The position numbers and the translations under genes are program-made. From positions 1-6,841 of the forward strand of contig CAZSNT010000289.1 of assembly GCA_964607765.1 (NCBI GenBank): DNA of 6,841 nucleotides. Direction: 5' to 3'. This DNA is from CAZSNT01 sp964607765. Its GTDB lineage: Bacteria; Verrucomicrobiota; Lentisphaeria; Oligosphaerales; JABHEG01. The notes under the pieces are model-generated. The model worked only from the letters and a program-made list of their open reading frames with translations, was not told where the DNA came from and searched no databases. Below, piece by piece: positions 1 to 6,352 of the stretch (position 1 is the stretch's first letter; every line of letters begins with the position of its first letter).

Positions 1-1040
1 TTCGTGCACACCACACGAAGCGCGACGCTGAGATCTGGTCTGACGAGTGCGTGGAGGTGTTCCTTGATCCCGATCCAGGAACGAAGTCCACGTACTACCA
101 CATTGTCGTGAATCCGAACGGAGCGGTCTACGACATGGACGCGAACGGCGACATTCGCTGGAATCCGGCCATTCAGACTGCGGCAAAAGTCGCACCCGAG
201 CTCTGGCAGCTCGAGGTGGCGATCCCTTTGGCGGCATTCGGGCGTGTTCCCGTGCCGGGCGAGACCTGGGCCTTCGACCTGTTCCGCAGCCGCCACCATC
301 GCGGCGGAGTCGAGCAGCAGGCCTGCTTCCCGACGTTCACCGGGCGATATCACGAGCCGGAGATGTTCGGGGAGATCCTGTTCTCCGAGGAGGCTGACCT
401 CCGCCGCGGGCTCGTCGCGCACTGGACCTTCGACGACTCCAAAGGCGAGCAGGCGCGGGACTCCTCGGGCAACGGCCATCACGGCTTGCTGCACGGCGAC
501 CCCACCTGGGTCGCCGGCGCCCGGGGTGGCGCGCTTCTGCTGGACGGCGTCGATGACTATGTGGACTGCGGCGATGCCTCACGCCTCAGCCTGGCCGGGG
601 GAGCCATGACCATCGCGCTGCGCATGAAGGTCGATCACGGCGAAGCCGGCTGCAAGTTCATCGTCTCGAAGAAGACCAACTGGAACGCACGCGATGGCTA
701 CTACCTGGGCCTCCGGGCCAACTCGGGTTCCGTCGAGCTTGCTGCCGCCGGGAACCGGATCGCAGGCGGCCATGCGCGCCGTGCCAACCGCGGCTGGCAT
801 CACCTTGTCGGGGTGCTTCGCCGCGATGGCACAGAGACAGAGGCTCGCATCTACGTCGATGGCCGCGACACCACGCATCGCTCTGCGGTCGGCGCCATCA
901 AGCCCGGAGCGAGCCGCCTGTATCTGGGTTGCTGCCAGCCGGGACGAGCGCATTTCAAAGGTGCGATCGACGACGTAGCCCTCTACGACCGCGCGCTGGC
1001 ACCGACTGAAGTGAAACAGCTCTACAACCGACGCAAGTGA
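1..1040 (+). CDS. Partial (5' end missing) secreted-type protein: CBM9-like domain plus LamG domain
   Basis: The reading frame is open from the window edge (first full codon at 3) to TGA at 1038-1040, giving 345 residues. The GTG at 51 is not the true start, because the domain continues upstream of it in frame (residues 10-23 read EIWSDECVEVFLDP). Residues about 1-132 match the C-terminal half of family 9 carbohydrate-binding/DOMON-like domains: the W-x-D-x-C-V-E-V-F-L-D-P block, YYHIVVNPNGAVYD, WNP, LEVAIPLAAFG, and the closing HEPEMFGEILF. Residues about 135-342 are a LamG/concanavalin-A-like domain: GLVAHWTFDD, SSGNGHHG, DYVDCG, IVSKK, GYYLGLRA, GWHHLV, RLYLGCC, HFKGAIDD, then ALAPTEVKQLY. 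Both domain types bind carbohydrate or surface ligands in known families; the ligand here is unknown. A signal peptide and any catalytic domain would lie upstream, outside the window. The gene is probably co-transcribed with the paralogous gene 45 nt downstream. Confidence 0.9.
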   Translation, partial: RAHHTKRDAEIWSDECVEVFLDPDPGTKSTYYHIVVNPNGAVYDMDANGDIRWNPAIQTAAKVAPELWQLEVAIPLAAFGRVPVPGETWAFDLFRSRHHRGGVEQQACFPTFTGRYHEPEMFGEILFSEEADLRRGLVAHWTFDDSKGEQARDSSGNGHHGLLHGDPTWVAGARGGALLLDGVDDYVDCGDASRLSLAGGAMTIALRMKVDHGEAGCKFIVSKKTNWNARDGYYLGLRANSGSVELAAAGNRIAGGHARRANRGWHHLVGVLRRDGTETEARIYVDGRDTTHRSAVGAIKPGASRLYLGCCQPGRAHFKGAIDDVALYDRALAPTEVKQLYNRRK

Positions 1041-1055
1041 CGCGTCGGCACGCGT
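1040..1055 (+). repeat. Short inverted/direct repeat at the stop codon of the first gene
   Basis: ACGCGT occurs at 1040-1045 and again at 1050-1055 with CGGC between. ACGCGT is its own reverse complement, so the two copies can pair as a 6-bp stem with a 4-nt loop. The first base belongs to the TGA stop. No T-run follows, so it is not a standard intrinsic terminator. It may be chance in high-GC DNA, or may slightly attenuate read-through. Confidence 0.35.
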
Positions 1056-1073
1056 AAACAGTATGGTCTCGCA

Positions 1074-1079
1074 AGGAGG
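1074..1079 (+). promoter_or_regulatory. Strong Shine-Dalgarno site fixing the GTG start at 1086
   Basis: AGGAGG at 1074-1079 is a full anti-16S match, with 6 nt between it and GTG at 1086-1088. This spacing, and the signal peptide that follows directly, decide for the GTG start over later in-frame codons. Confidence 0.85.
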
Positions 1080-1085
1080 AGAACT

Positions 1086-1811
1086 GTGACACGAACAGGC
1101 CGAGTATGGCTCGCCCTCGCGCTGTGCGCAGGGACGGCCTCAAGCGGTGAAGCAAAGAAGGCGGAGCGCGCGCCGGGACTGCTTGCGCTCTATACCTTCG
1201 ATGAAGGGACCGGGCACACCGTCCATGACGGGAGCGGGAACGGCAACCATGGCCGAATCCACGGCGCGGCCTTCGTCAAGGGGGTGAAGGGGCACGCGCT
1301 TCAGTTCGACGGCAAGACCACCTATGTCGACTGCGGGAACGCCGCGAACCTGAATGCACCCGGGCGCGAGCTGACGATTTCCGTCTGGCTCAAGGTGGGC
1401 CATCAGGAACCGGGCAACCGGATGATCGTGTCGAAGAAGGTCGCGTGGAATGACAACGAAGGCTACTACCTCGGCCTCAGAGCCGACATCAGTGTCGTCG
1501 AGATATCCGGAAGTAGCAGCCTCGTTGCTCGCCTCCATGGTGACGACCTCCATGCCGGCTGGCATCACATCGTTGCCACCATCCGCGATTCCGGACGGGA
1601 TATCAGAGGCGAGGCCCACATCGACGGTAAGAAGATCGCGGGGAGTTGCCTCGTCGCCGCGCTCGCCGGCGGCTCAAACCGTCTCTACCTCGGCTGCTGC
1701 CGTCCCGGCGCATCGGGTCACTTCAAGGGCACGGTGGACGAACTGGCCATCTACAGCAGGGCTCTAACGTCTCGCGAGATCGTCCAGTTGTATGAAACGA
1801 CGCGGCCGTGA
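1086..1811 (+). CDS. Secreted LamG (concanavalin-A-like) domain protein
   Basis: The protein has 241 residues with a GTG start. The N-terminus looks like a Sec signal peptide: Arg at 3 and 6, hydrophobic VWLALALCAGTA (7-18), likely cleavage after GEA near residue 23. Cys14 follows Leu, not Gly/Ala/Ser, so a lipobox is not supported. Residues about 31-238 form one LamG domain: LLALYTFDEG, SGNGNHG, ALQFDG, TYVDCG, ISVWLKV, MIVSKK, GYYLGLRA, GWHHIV, RLYLGCC, HFKGTVDELAIYSRAL, ending in IVQLYE. Proteins of this fold bind glycans or proteins outside the cytoplasm; the ligand is not predictable. It shares these blocks with the LamG half of the upstream gene (roughly 45% identity by eye), which points to tandem duplication. 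It lacks the CBM9-like part and carries its own signal peptide. There is no enzyme domain, so it is probably a stand-alone surface or secreted binding protein. Confidence 0.88.
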   Translation: MTRTGRVWLALALCAGTASSGEAKKAERAPGLLALYTFDEGTGHTVHDGSGNGNHGRIHGAAFVKGVKGHALQFDGKTTYVDCGNAANLNAPGRELTISVWLKVGHQEPGNRMIVSKKVAWNDNEGYYLGLRADISVVEISGSSSLVARLHGDDLHAGWHHIVATIRDSGRDIRGEAHIDGKKIAGSCLVAALAGGSNRLYLGCCRPGASGHFKGTVDELAIYSRALTSREIVQLYETTRP

Positions 1812-1920
1812 TCGAGGTCGAGACACACTTGAGCTGGCCCCGTAGTTGCGTTCCGGCGTGAGGACATAGCCCAATCATCCCGTCAGTCTTTGCTTCCAAC
1901 CGTGCAGGCAGGCGGGGACG

Positions 1921-1960
1921 CCGGTGTGCTCGTCTGCCGCATGGCACTGCTGCACACCGG
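1921..1960 (+). repeat. 40-nt hairpin with symmetrical internal loop
   Basis: CCGGTGTGC (1921-1929) and GCACACCGG (1952-1960) are a perfect 9-bp inverted repeat. Inside, TGCC (1935-1938) and GGCA (1943-1946) pair around a GCAT tetraloop, leaving a 5x5 internal loop (1930-1934 and 1947-1951). It lies 109 nt after the stop of the second LamG gene. No T-run follows, so it is not a classical intrinsic terminator. It could protect the 3' end of the upstream transcript, be a palindromic repeat, or be a remnant of a mobile element. Confidence 0.5.
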
Positions 1961-2045
1961 GCAAGGCAAGGGATGTGGAGCACGATCGCTCCGCCAAACC
2001 CACGATCAGGTATCCTCGCATTGCCGGTGCGTCTGTTGCCAACTG

Positions 2046-2074
2046 TTGTGAGGTCGGCCAGCATCTCCTATATT
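2046..2074 (+). promoter_or_regulatory. Candidate sigma70-like promoter for the propeller gene
   Basis: TTGTGA (2046-2051, 4 of 6 consensus -35 bases) and TATATT (2069-2074, 5 of 6 consensus -10 bases) are separated by exactly 17 nt. This AT-rich patch stands out in a high-GC region. Transcription would start near 2081, leaving a leader of about 90 nt before the ATG at 2173. PVC promoter rules are less well known than those of E. coli, so this remains a prediction. Confidence 0.5.
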
Positions 2075-2156
2075 GACGCGAATCAGAGCTTGTTCTCACG
2101 CGGGACGAAGCTGCTGCGCGAGTAGCCCGACGCGACCCGGCGGACAGTCCCCTAGC

Positions 2157-2163
2157 AGAGAGG
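2157..2163 (+). promoter_or_regulatory. Ribosome-binding site for ATG 2173
   Basis: AGAGAGG at 2157-2163 is a moderate Shine-Dalgarno match with 9 nt to the ATG. The next in-frame Met is residue 50, inside the propeller and after the signal sequence, so the ATG at 2173 is the sensible start. Confidence 0.6.
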
Positions 2164-2172
2164 CCACCTGAC

Positions 2173-5100
2173 ATGACTCGTTCACATGACCAAGCCTTCG
2201 ATCCGAACGGACCTCCCTCGCACGGACGAGGCCGCGCCGCGGCACAGCCTGATTTGCTCGCCCTGCTCGCCTTCGCTCTCAGTTGTGCCGTGGCACACAG
2301 CGCGGACTGGCCCACGTACATGCACGACAACACCCGTAGTGGCGTCACGTCGGAGCGGGCGGAGCCGCCACTGTCGGAGCAGTGGGTGTACGCGCCGAGA
2401 CATCGCCCTGAGCCGGCCTGGCCCGAGGCGGTGAAGGAGTACTTGAGAGTTGGCTACGATCAGGCGTTCCACGTTGTGGCGGCCGGCGGAGCGCTCTACT
2501 TCGGCTCCTCAGCGGACAACAAGGTCTACTCGCTCGACGCGTCCACCGGCCAGGTGCGATGGACGGCCTTCACCGGCGGGCCGGTCCGCGTCGCGCCGAC
2601 CGTATGGAACGGCCGCGTGTACGTGGGCTCCGACGACGGCTGCGCCTACTGCCTCAGGGCCGCCGACGGGCAGATCGTGTGGAAGCTCAGGGGCGGACCG
2701 AGCGAGCGCAAGGTGCTCGGCAACGGGCGAATGATGTCCGTTTGGCCAGTCCGGACCGGCGTGCTCGTGGCGGACGGGATCAGCTATTTCTGCGCGGGGT
2801 TGTTCCCGGCGGAAAGCGTGTTCCTGTACGCGGTGCGCGCGGAGGACGGCAAACTCGTTTGGCGGAACGGCTCGATCGGGCAGGTGTACAAGACCATGCC
2901 TCATGGCGGCGACGACGGCTTCAACGGCGTGTCGCCTCAAGGAGCCCTCCTCGCGTCGCGCACCAAGCTGTACGTCCCCACGGGCCGAGACGTGCCCGCG
3001 GTGTTCGAGCGCAGCGACGGGCGATTGGTGCGCGTGCACCGCAAAACCAGCAAGCTGAGGGGCGGAGGCACGTGGGCTCTACTCCTGGACGACGTCATCT
3101 TCAGCGGTCCGGACGGCCTCCTCGCATACCGCGTCGAGACCGGAGCCAAGTTCGCCAAGTTCCCGGGCCGTCGGCTCGTCGTCTCCGCTACGACCGCTTA
3201 CCTGCTGACCGATACAACCCTGTCGGCCGTGGACCGCAAGGCCCATGCTGCCCTAAGCAACAGACAGACACTCCTCAAGGACCAGCTTCGCAGCCTGACC
3301 TACAAGAGGAGGCGTTCCGCTCAACAGCACCGCGCCCTCGAAGGGAGGCTGAAGGCTCTTGTCGACAAGCAGGAACGCTCGACCGGAAAGGACGGCGCCG
3401 CCGGCAAGGAAGAGGCCCAGTTGACGAAACAGCTCGAAGCACTAGATGAGCAGTTGCGGACGCTGGACGAAAAGCTGAAGCCCCTGAACGATGAGTCGAA
3501 AACGGTCAAGGCCGGCTTAGCCGCCTGCGTGAAGTGGCAGTGCGCCTGCAAGGCTCCCTACGCTCTGGTGCTTGCCGGCGGCGTGTTGTTCGCCGGCGGG
3601 CAGGACCAGGTCTTGGCCGTGGACGCAGCGGACGGCAAAGTGCTGTGGACGGGCAAGGTCGCCGGCAGCGCGCGTGGGCTGGCTGTTTCAGACGGACGCC
3701 TCTTCGTCAGCACCGATACTGGAGCGATCTACTGCTTCGGCAAGAAGGAGCCGCGCGATCGAAAGCCGGCTGCCCAAGGGCCTCTGGCGGTCGATCCATA
3801 CCCGCCGGACAAGCTCACCGCGGTCTACGCCGCGGCAGCCGAAGCCATTGTGGCCGCGACCGGCATTACGCGGGGTTACTGCCTCGTGCTGGGTTGCGGC
3901 AAGGGGCGCCTCGCCCTTGAGTTGGCGAAGCGGACCGAGCTGAACCTGTACGGGCTCGAACCGGGCCCACGCAACGTGGTCGCGGCAAGGGTCGCGCTCG
4001 ACAGGGCGGGCCTCTACGGCGTGCGCGTGACCGTGGACCAAGGCGGCCCGGCGCACCTGCGTCAATACCCCGACTACTTCGCCAACCTGATCGTGTCGGA
4101 CAACGTGATCCTGTCAGGTCGGCCGCCGAGCGAAACGCCCAAGGAGCTTCTCCGGGTGCTCAAGCCGCTGGGTGGCGTGGCCTGCATTGGCCAGCCTAAG
4201 GAGGCCGCCGGGCTGACGCAGCCGGCCACCGTCGATGGGCTGCGCAAATGGCTGAAGGGATCGAGTATGCCCAACTGCAAAGTGACTGACGCGCAGGGCC
4301 TATGGGTCAAGATCGTGCGCGGGCCGCTCGAGGGCGCGGGAGAGTGGACACACCAGTACGCCAATCCAGCGAACACCGCGTGCTCCGACGACCGCCGCGT
4401 CGCCTGTCCGCTGGGCCTGCTCTGGTTCGGCGGCCCAGGCCCGGCCAGGATGATCGACCGCCACAGCCGTACGCCGGCGCCGCTGTCGACCGGCGGTCGA
4501 ATCTTCATTCCCGCCAACGAGCGCGTGATCGCGGTCGACGCGTACAACGGCATGGAGCTCTGGGATACGCCCATGCCCGGATGCCGGCGCGTGAACATGA
4601 TGAGGGACGCGAGCGACATGGCCGCGGCCACCGACAGCGTCTTCCGAGCCTTGGCCGGAACGTGTTGGCGCCTCGACGCGGCCACGGGCGAACACACGTT
4701 CACCTATCCCGTGCCGGCGGCCGCGGACGGACAACCCCGTGACTGGGGCTACCTCGCCTGCGTGGGCGATATGCTCTTCGGCTCCGCCACCAAGCCGAAG
4801 TCGACCTACACTCGCGCGGTCGGCAACTGGTACAACGGCTCGGACCAGAGAGCGGTGACCAGCGAGTACCTCTTCGTTCTCGACCGGGGAAGCGGCCGGC
4901 TCAAGTGGCGCTACCAGAACGGGATCATCATCAACACCGCGATCGCCATCGGCGACGAACGCGTGTTCCTCGTCGAGAGCAGGGCCGAGGCCGCGATGAA
5001 GAGCGCCGCGGGGCAGATGGGCAAAGAGATACTTGATGAACGATTCCTGGTCGCGCTCGACGCGCAGTCCGGGCACAAGCTCTGGGAGAAACGCGACGAC

Positions 5101-6204
5101 TTCAGCGCCTGTGGTACGGGCATCTCTCTGCTGTATCAGCACGACACGGTCGTCGTCTGGGGCACGACCGACAAGAGCTGCCTTGTGGCGCTGTCCGCGC
5201 AAAACGGGAGCCGGCTGTGGACCAAGACGTTTGTGGGCTATCGGTCCTCGGGTGGCGGCGGTCGGCCGGTCATCATCCGAGACACCCTGTACGCCGACCC
5301 GTATGCCTACGACCTACGCACGGGCGAGCAGAAGACGCGGCGGCATCCCCTGACCGGCGACACCGTCCCCTGGAGCATGAGCCACGCGATGGGATGCGGC
5401 TCCATGTCCGCCGCGCACTCGTGCCTATTCTACCGGTCCGGCTCGATCGGCATCTACGACTTGGCGATGGACGCGGGAACGAGCAACTGGGGAGCGATGC
5501 GGCCGGGGTGCTGGATCAACGCCATCCCCGCGGCCGGGCTGGCGCTGATACCCGAGGCCAGCTCGGGCTGCATCTGCTCCTATCCCCTCCAAACTACGGT
5601 CGCTCTCATCTCCACACCGCGACACGAGAAGTGGTCCGTATTCACCGCGTCCGGCGAGACCATGCCGGTGAGGCACGTGGCCGTCAACTTTGGCGCACCA
5701 GGCGACCGGCGAGACAGCAAGAACACGCTCTGGCTCTGCTATCCACGCCCGCCCATTCGGCCCGGCCTCAGGCTCGGCCTTAAAGCCTACGTCATGGCCG
5801 GCGGCGGGTATTTCCGACGCAACGCCGACGCTCTCACCATCGAGGGGACCGACAAGCCGTGGCTCTTCTCATCGGGCTGCCTGGGCCTGACGCGATGCGT
5901 TCTCCCGCTGATCGCCAAGGGCCAGCCCCCGGCCACGTACGCGGTGCGCCTCAGCTTCGCCGAGCCCACCAACGACAGAGCGGGACAACGCGTCTTCGAC
6001 GTCAAGGTCCAAGATCGGGTCGTGGTGAAGGCGCTCGACGTGTACGACCTCGCCGGCGGCCGCGACAAGGCCCTCGTCCGCGAAGTCCGGCCCGTTCGGG
6101 TCCATGACGCGCTCACGATCGAGCTCATCCCGAACGCCGAGAACCCAGCCCCCGCGGGCGCACCCGTGATCTGTGGGATTGAAGCGGTCAGAATCGGTGA
6201 TTAG
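2173..6204 (+). CDS. Large exported PQQ-like beta-propeller protein with embedded SAM methyltransferase-like domain and C-terminal malectin-like domain
   Basis: The protein has 1343 residues. Residues 1-43 are a signal sequence with a long N-region, hydrophobic core DLLALLAFALSCAVA (27-41) and likely cleavage after AHS. From 45 (DWPTYMHDNTRSG, a typical propeller opening) run PQQ-like blades, with LDASTGQVRW (121-130), LRAADGQIVW (161-170) and VRAEDGKLVW (221-230). A charged coiled-coil hairpin (about 358-448, break near 403-411) precedes another blade (460-522). Residues about 541-716 are a class I methyltransferase-like fold: LVLGCGKGRL (571-580, motif I), acidic E596 after the second strand, D622, and a LRVLKPLGGV block (660-669). 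A second propeller region follows (724 to about 1150; WTHQYANPANTA, ALDAQSGHKLW), with a Cys-containing SSGCICSYPLQT block (1130-1141). Residues about 1204-1341 are malectin-like (YAVRLSFAEP, RVFDVKVQ, LTIELIP, GIEAVRI). This composite resembles propeller proteins I recall from PVC bacteria whose role is unknown. No heme CXXCH motif or quinoprotein dehydrogenase active site was recognised, so propeller does not mean PQQ enzyme here. A scaffold or sensor role in the periplasm or at the surface is inference. Confidence 0.9.
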   Translation: MTRSHDQAFDPNGPPSHGRGRAAAQPDLLALLAFALSCAVAHSADWPTYMHDNTRSGVTSERAEPPLSEQWVYAPRHRPEPAWPEAVKEYLRVGYDQAFHVVAAGGALYFGSSADNKVYSLDASTGQVRWTAFTGGPVRVAPTVWNGRVYVGSDDGCAYCLRAADGQIVWKLRGGPSERKVLGNGRMMSVWPVRTGVLVADGISYFCAGLFPAESVFLYAVRAEDGKLVWRNGSIGQVYKTMPHGGDDGFNGVSPQGALLASRTKLYVPTGRDVPAVFERSDGRLVRVHRKTSKLRGGGTWALLLDDVIFSGPDGLLAYRVETGAKFAKFPGRRLVVSATTAYLLTDTTLSAVDRKAHAALSNRQTLLKDQLRSLTYKRRRSAQQHRALEGRLKALVDKQERSTGKDGAAGKEEAQLTKQLEALDEQLRTLDEKLKPLNDESKTVKAGLAACVKWQCACKAPYALVLAGGVLFAGGQDQVLAVDAADGKVLWTGKVAGSARGLAVSDGRLFVSTDTGAIYCFGKKEPRDRKPAAQGPLAVDPYPPDKLTAVYAAAAEAIVAATGITRGYCLVLGCGKGRLALELAKRTELNLYGLEPGPRNVVAARVALDRAGLYGVRVTVDQGGPAHLRQYPDYFANLIVSDNVILSGRPPSETPKELLRVLKPLGGVACIGQPKEAAGLTQPATVDGLRKWLKGSSMPNCKVTDAQGLWVKIVRGPLEGAGEWTHQYANPANTACSDDRRVACPLGLLWFGGPGPARMIDRHSRTPAPLSTGGRIFIPANERVIAVDAYNGMELWDTPMPGCRRVNMMRDASDMAAATDSVFRALAGTCWRLDAATGEHTFTYPVPAAADGQPRDWGYLACVGDMLFGSATKPKSTYTRAVGNWYNGSDQRAVTSEYLFVLDRGSGRLKWRYQNGIIINTAIAIGDERVFLVESRAEAAMKSAAGQMGKEILDERFLVALDAQSGHKLWEKRDDFSACGTGISLLYQHDTVVVWGTTDKSCLVALSAQNGSRLWTKTFVGYRSSGGGGRPVIIRDTLYADPYAYDLRTGEQKTRRHPLTGDTVPWSMSHAMGCGSMSAAHSCLFYRSGSIGIYDLAMDAGTSNWGAMRPGCWINAIPAAGLALIPEASSGCICSYPLQTTVALISTPRHEKWSVFTASGETMPVRHVAVNFGAPGDRRDSKNTLWLCYPRPPIRPGLRLGLKAYVMAGGGYFRRNADALTIEGTDKPWLFSSGCLGLTRCVLPLIAKGQPPATYAVRLSFAEPTNDRAGQRVFDVKVQDRVVVKALDVYDLAGGRDKALVREVRPVRVHDALTIELIPNAENPAPAGAPVICGIEAVRIGD

Positions 6205-6243
6205 ACACCTGTCGCTCGCCAGAATGTGATTTGCAGTGATAGC

Positions 6244-6266
6244 GATGCGCAGTGCAACTGCGCGTC
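6244..6266 (+). repeat. Hairpin 1 of a tandem pair
   Basis: GATGCGCAGT (6244-6253) pairs with ACTGCGCGTC (6257-6266) around a GCA loop. That is ten pairs including one G-T (G-U in RNA) wobble, and the inner seven are perfect. It begins 40 nt after the stop of the propeller gene. There is no T-run, so a role as intrinsic terminator is doubtful; RNA 3'-end protection or a protein-binding site are alternatives. Confidence 0.55.
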
Positions 6267-6271
6267 AATGT

Positions 6272-6295
6272 GGTTCGGCAATGCAACTGCCGACC
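6272..6295 (+). repeat. Hairpin 2 of a tandem pair
   Basis: TCGGCA (6275-6280) pairs with TGCCGA (6288-6293) around ATGCAAC. GG at 6272-6273 can add two pairs with CC at 6294-6295 if T6274 bulges out. The central sequence matches hairpin 1: both contain GCARTGCAACTGC (6249-6261 and 6278-6290), and the flanking stem bases differ but still pair. Confidence 0.5.
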
Positions 6296-6342
6296 CAGTA
6301 GCGACATCGCAGACGTGACACCACACTAGTTGCCAGATCGCC

Positions 6343-6346
6343 GGAG
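6343..6346 (+). promoter_or_regulatory. Ribosome-binding site for ATG 6353
   Basis: GGAG at 6343-6346 lies 6 nt before the ATG at 6353. An in-frame TGA at 6347-6349 rules out any upstream start for this frame, so ATG 6353 is the earliest possible start. Confidence 0.6.
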
Positions 6347-6352
6347 TGATCT

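Larger units (their letters stand above)
1812..2172 (+). other. 361-nt non-coding region between the LamG pair and the propeller gene
   Basis: No convincing gene is present on either strand. Long minus-strand frames cross it, but their proteins are Arg/Ala/Ser/Cys-rich with no recognisable motif, and they run antisense into flanking genes. The region contains a 40-nt two-part hairpin (1921-1960), a sigma70-like promoter (2046-2074), an untranslated leader of roughly 90 nt and a ribosome-binding site before 2173. The stretch from about 1829 to 1870 contains TGAGCTGGCCCC, faintly like the ends of some IS3-family elements, but no partner end or transposase is visible. Confidence 0.6.
6205..6352 (+). 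other. 148-nt intergenic region with two tandem hairpins
   Basis: This region separates the propeller gene from the last gene. It holds two hairpins at 6244-6266 and 6272-6295 and a weak ribosome-binding site at its end. I found no convincing -10/-35 pair here, so the last gene may be read from the upstream promoter or from one not recognisable by eye. Confidence 0.6.

Noticed and set aside
51..1040. GTG at 51 as a true start of the first gene
   Set aside because: The codons before it continue the CBM9-like block in the same frame to the window edge, and there is no signal peptide after it.
1829..1870. Possible insertion sequence end (TGAGCTGGCCCC), or on the minus strand an HsdM-like peptide (GYVLTPERNYGA)
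   Set aside because: No matching inverted end, target duplication or transposase remnant is visible, and the peptide is too short and has no supporting frame around it. A genome-wide BLASTN of 1812-2100 would settle it.
1723..2064. Minus-strand frame of 113 codons over the end of the second LamG gene and the gap
   Set aside because: No family motif, no clear ribosome-binding site seen, and it overlaps a well-supported gene on the other strand.
1875..2348. Long minus-strand frame crossing the non-coding gap and the start of the propeller gene
   Set aside because: The product is rich in Arg, Ala, Ser and Cys with no recognisable motif. About a third of it is antisense to the signal sequence and first propeller residues, as expected for shadow frames in high-GC DNA.
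2635..2655. Heme-binding or zinc-type motif at CAYC (residues 157-160)
   Set aside because: The pair lacks the following His of a CXXCH heme site and has no second Cys/His pair nearby; it sits in an ordinary propeller blade.
2559..3449. 296-codon plus-strand frame inside the propeller gene
   Set aside because: A very Arg-rich out-of-frame translation of a gene whose main frame has clear blades and a coiled coil.
4300..5202. 300-codon minus-strand frame inside the propeller gene
   Set aside because: It lies wholly antisense to strong propeller sequence, and its composition (Val, Arg, Gly, His, Ala) is what reverse translation of GC-rich codons gives.
6244..6295. Intrinsic terminator after the propeller gene
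   Set aside because: The hairpins are good but neither is followed by a run of T, so they are reported as hairpins of unknown role.
6244..6295. CRISPR array
   Set aside because: Only two short, imperfect copies with a short gap; no spacer-repeat regularity and no cas genes.
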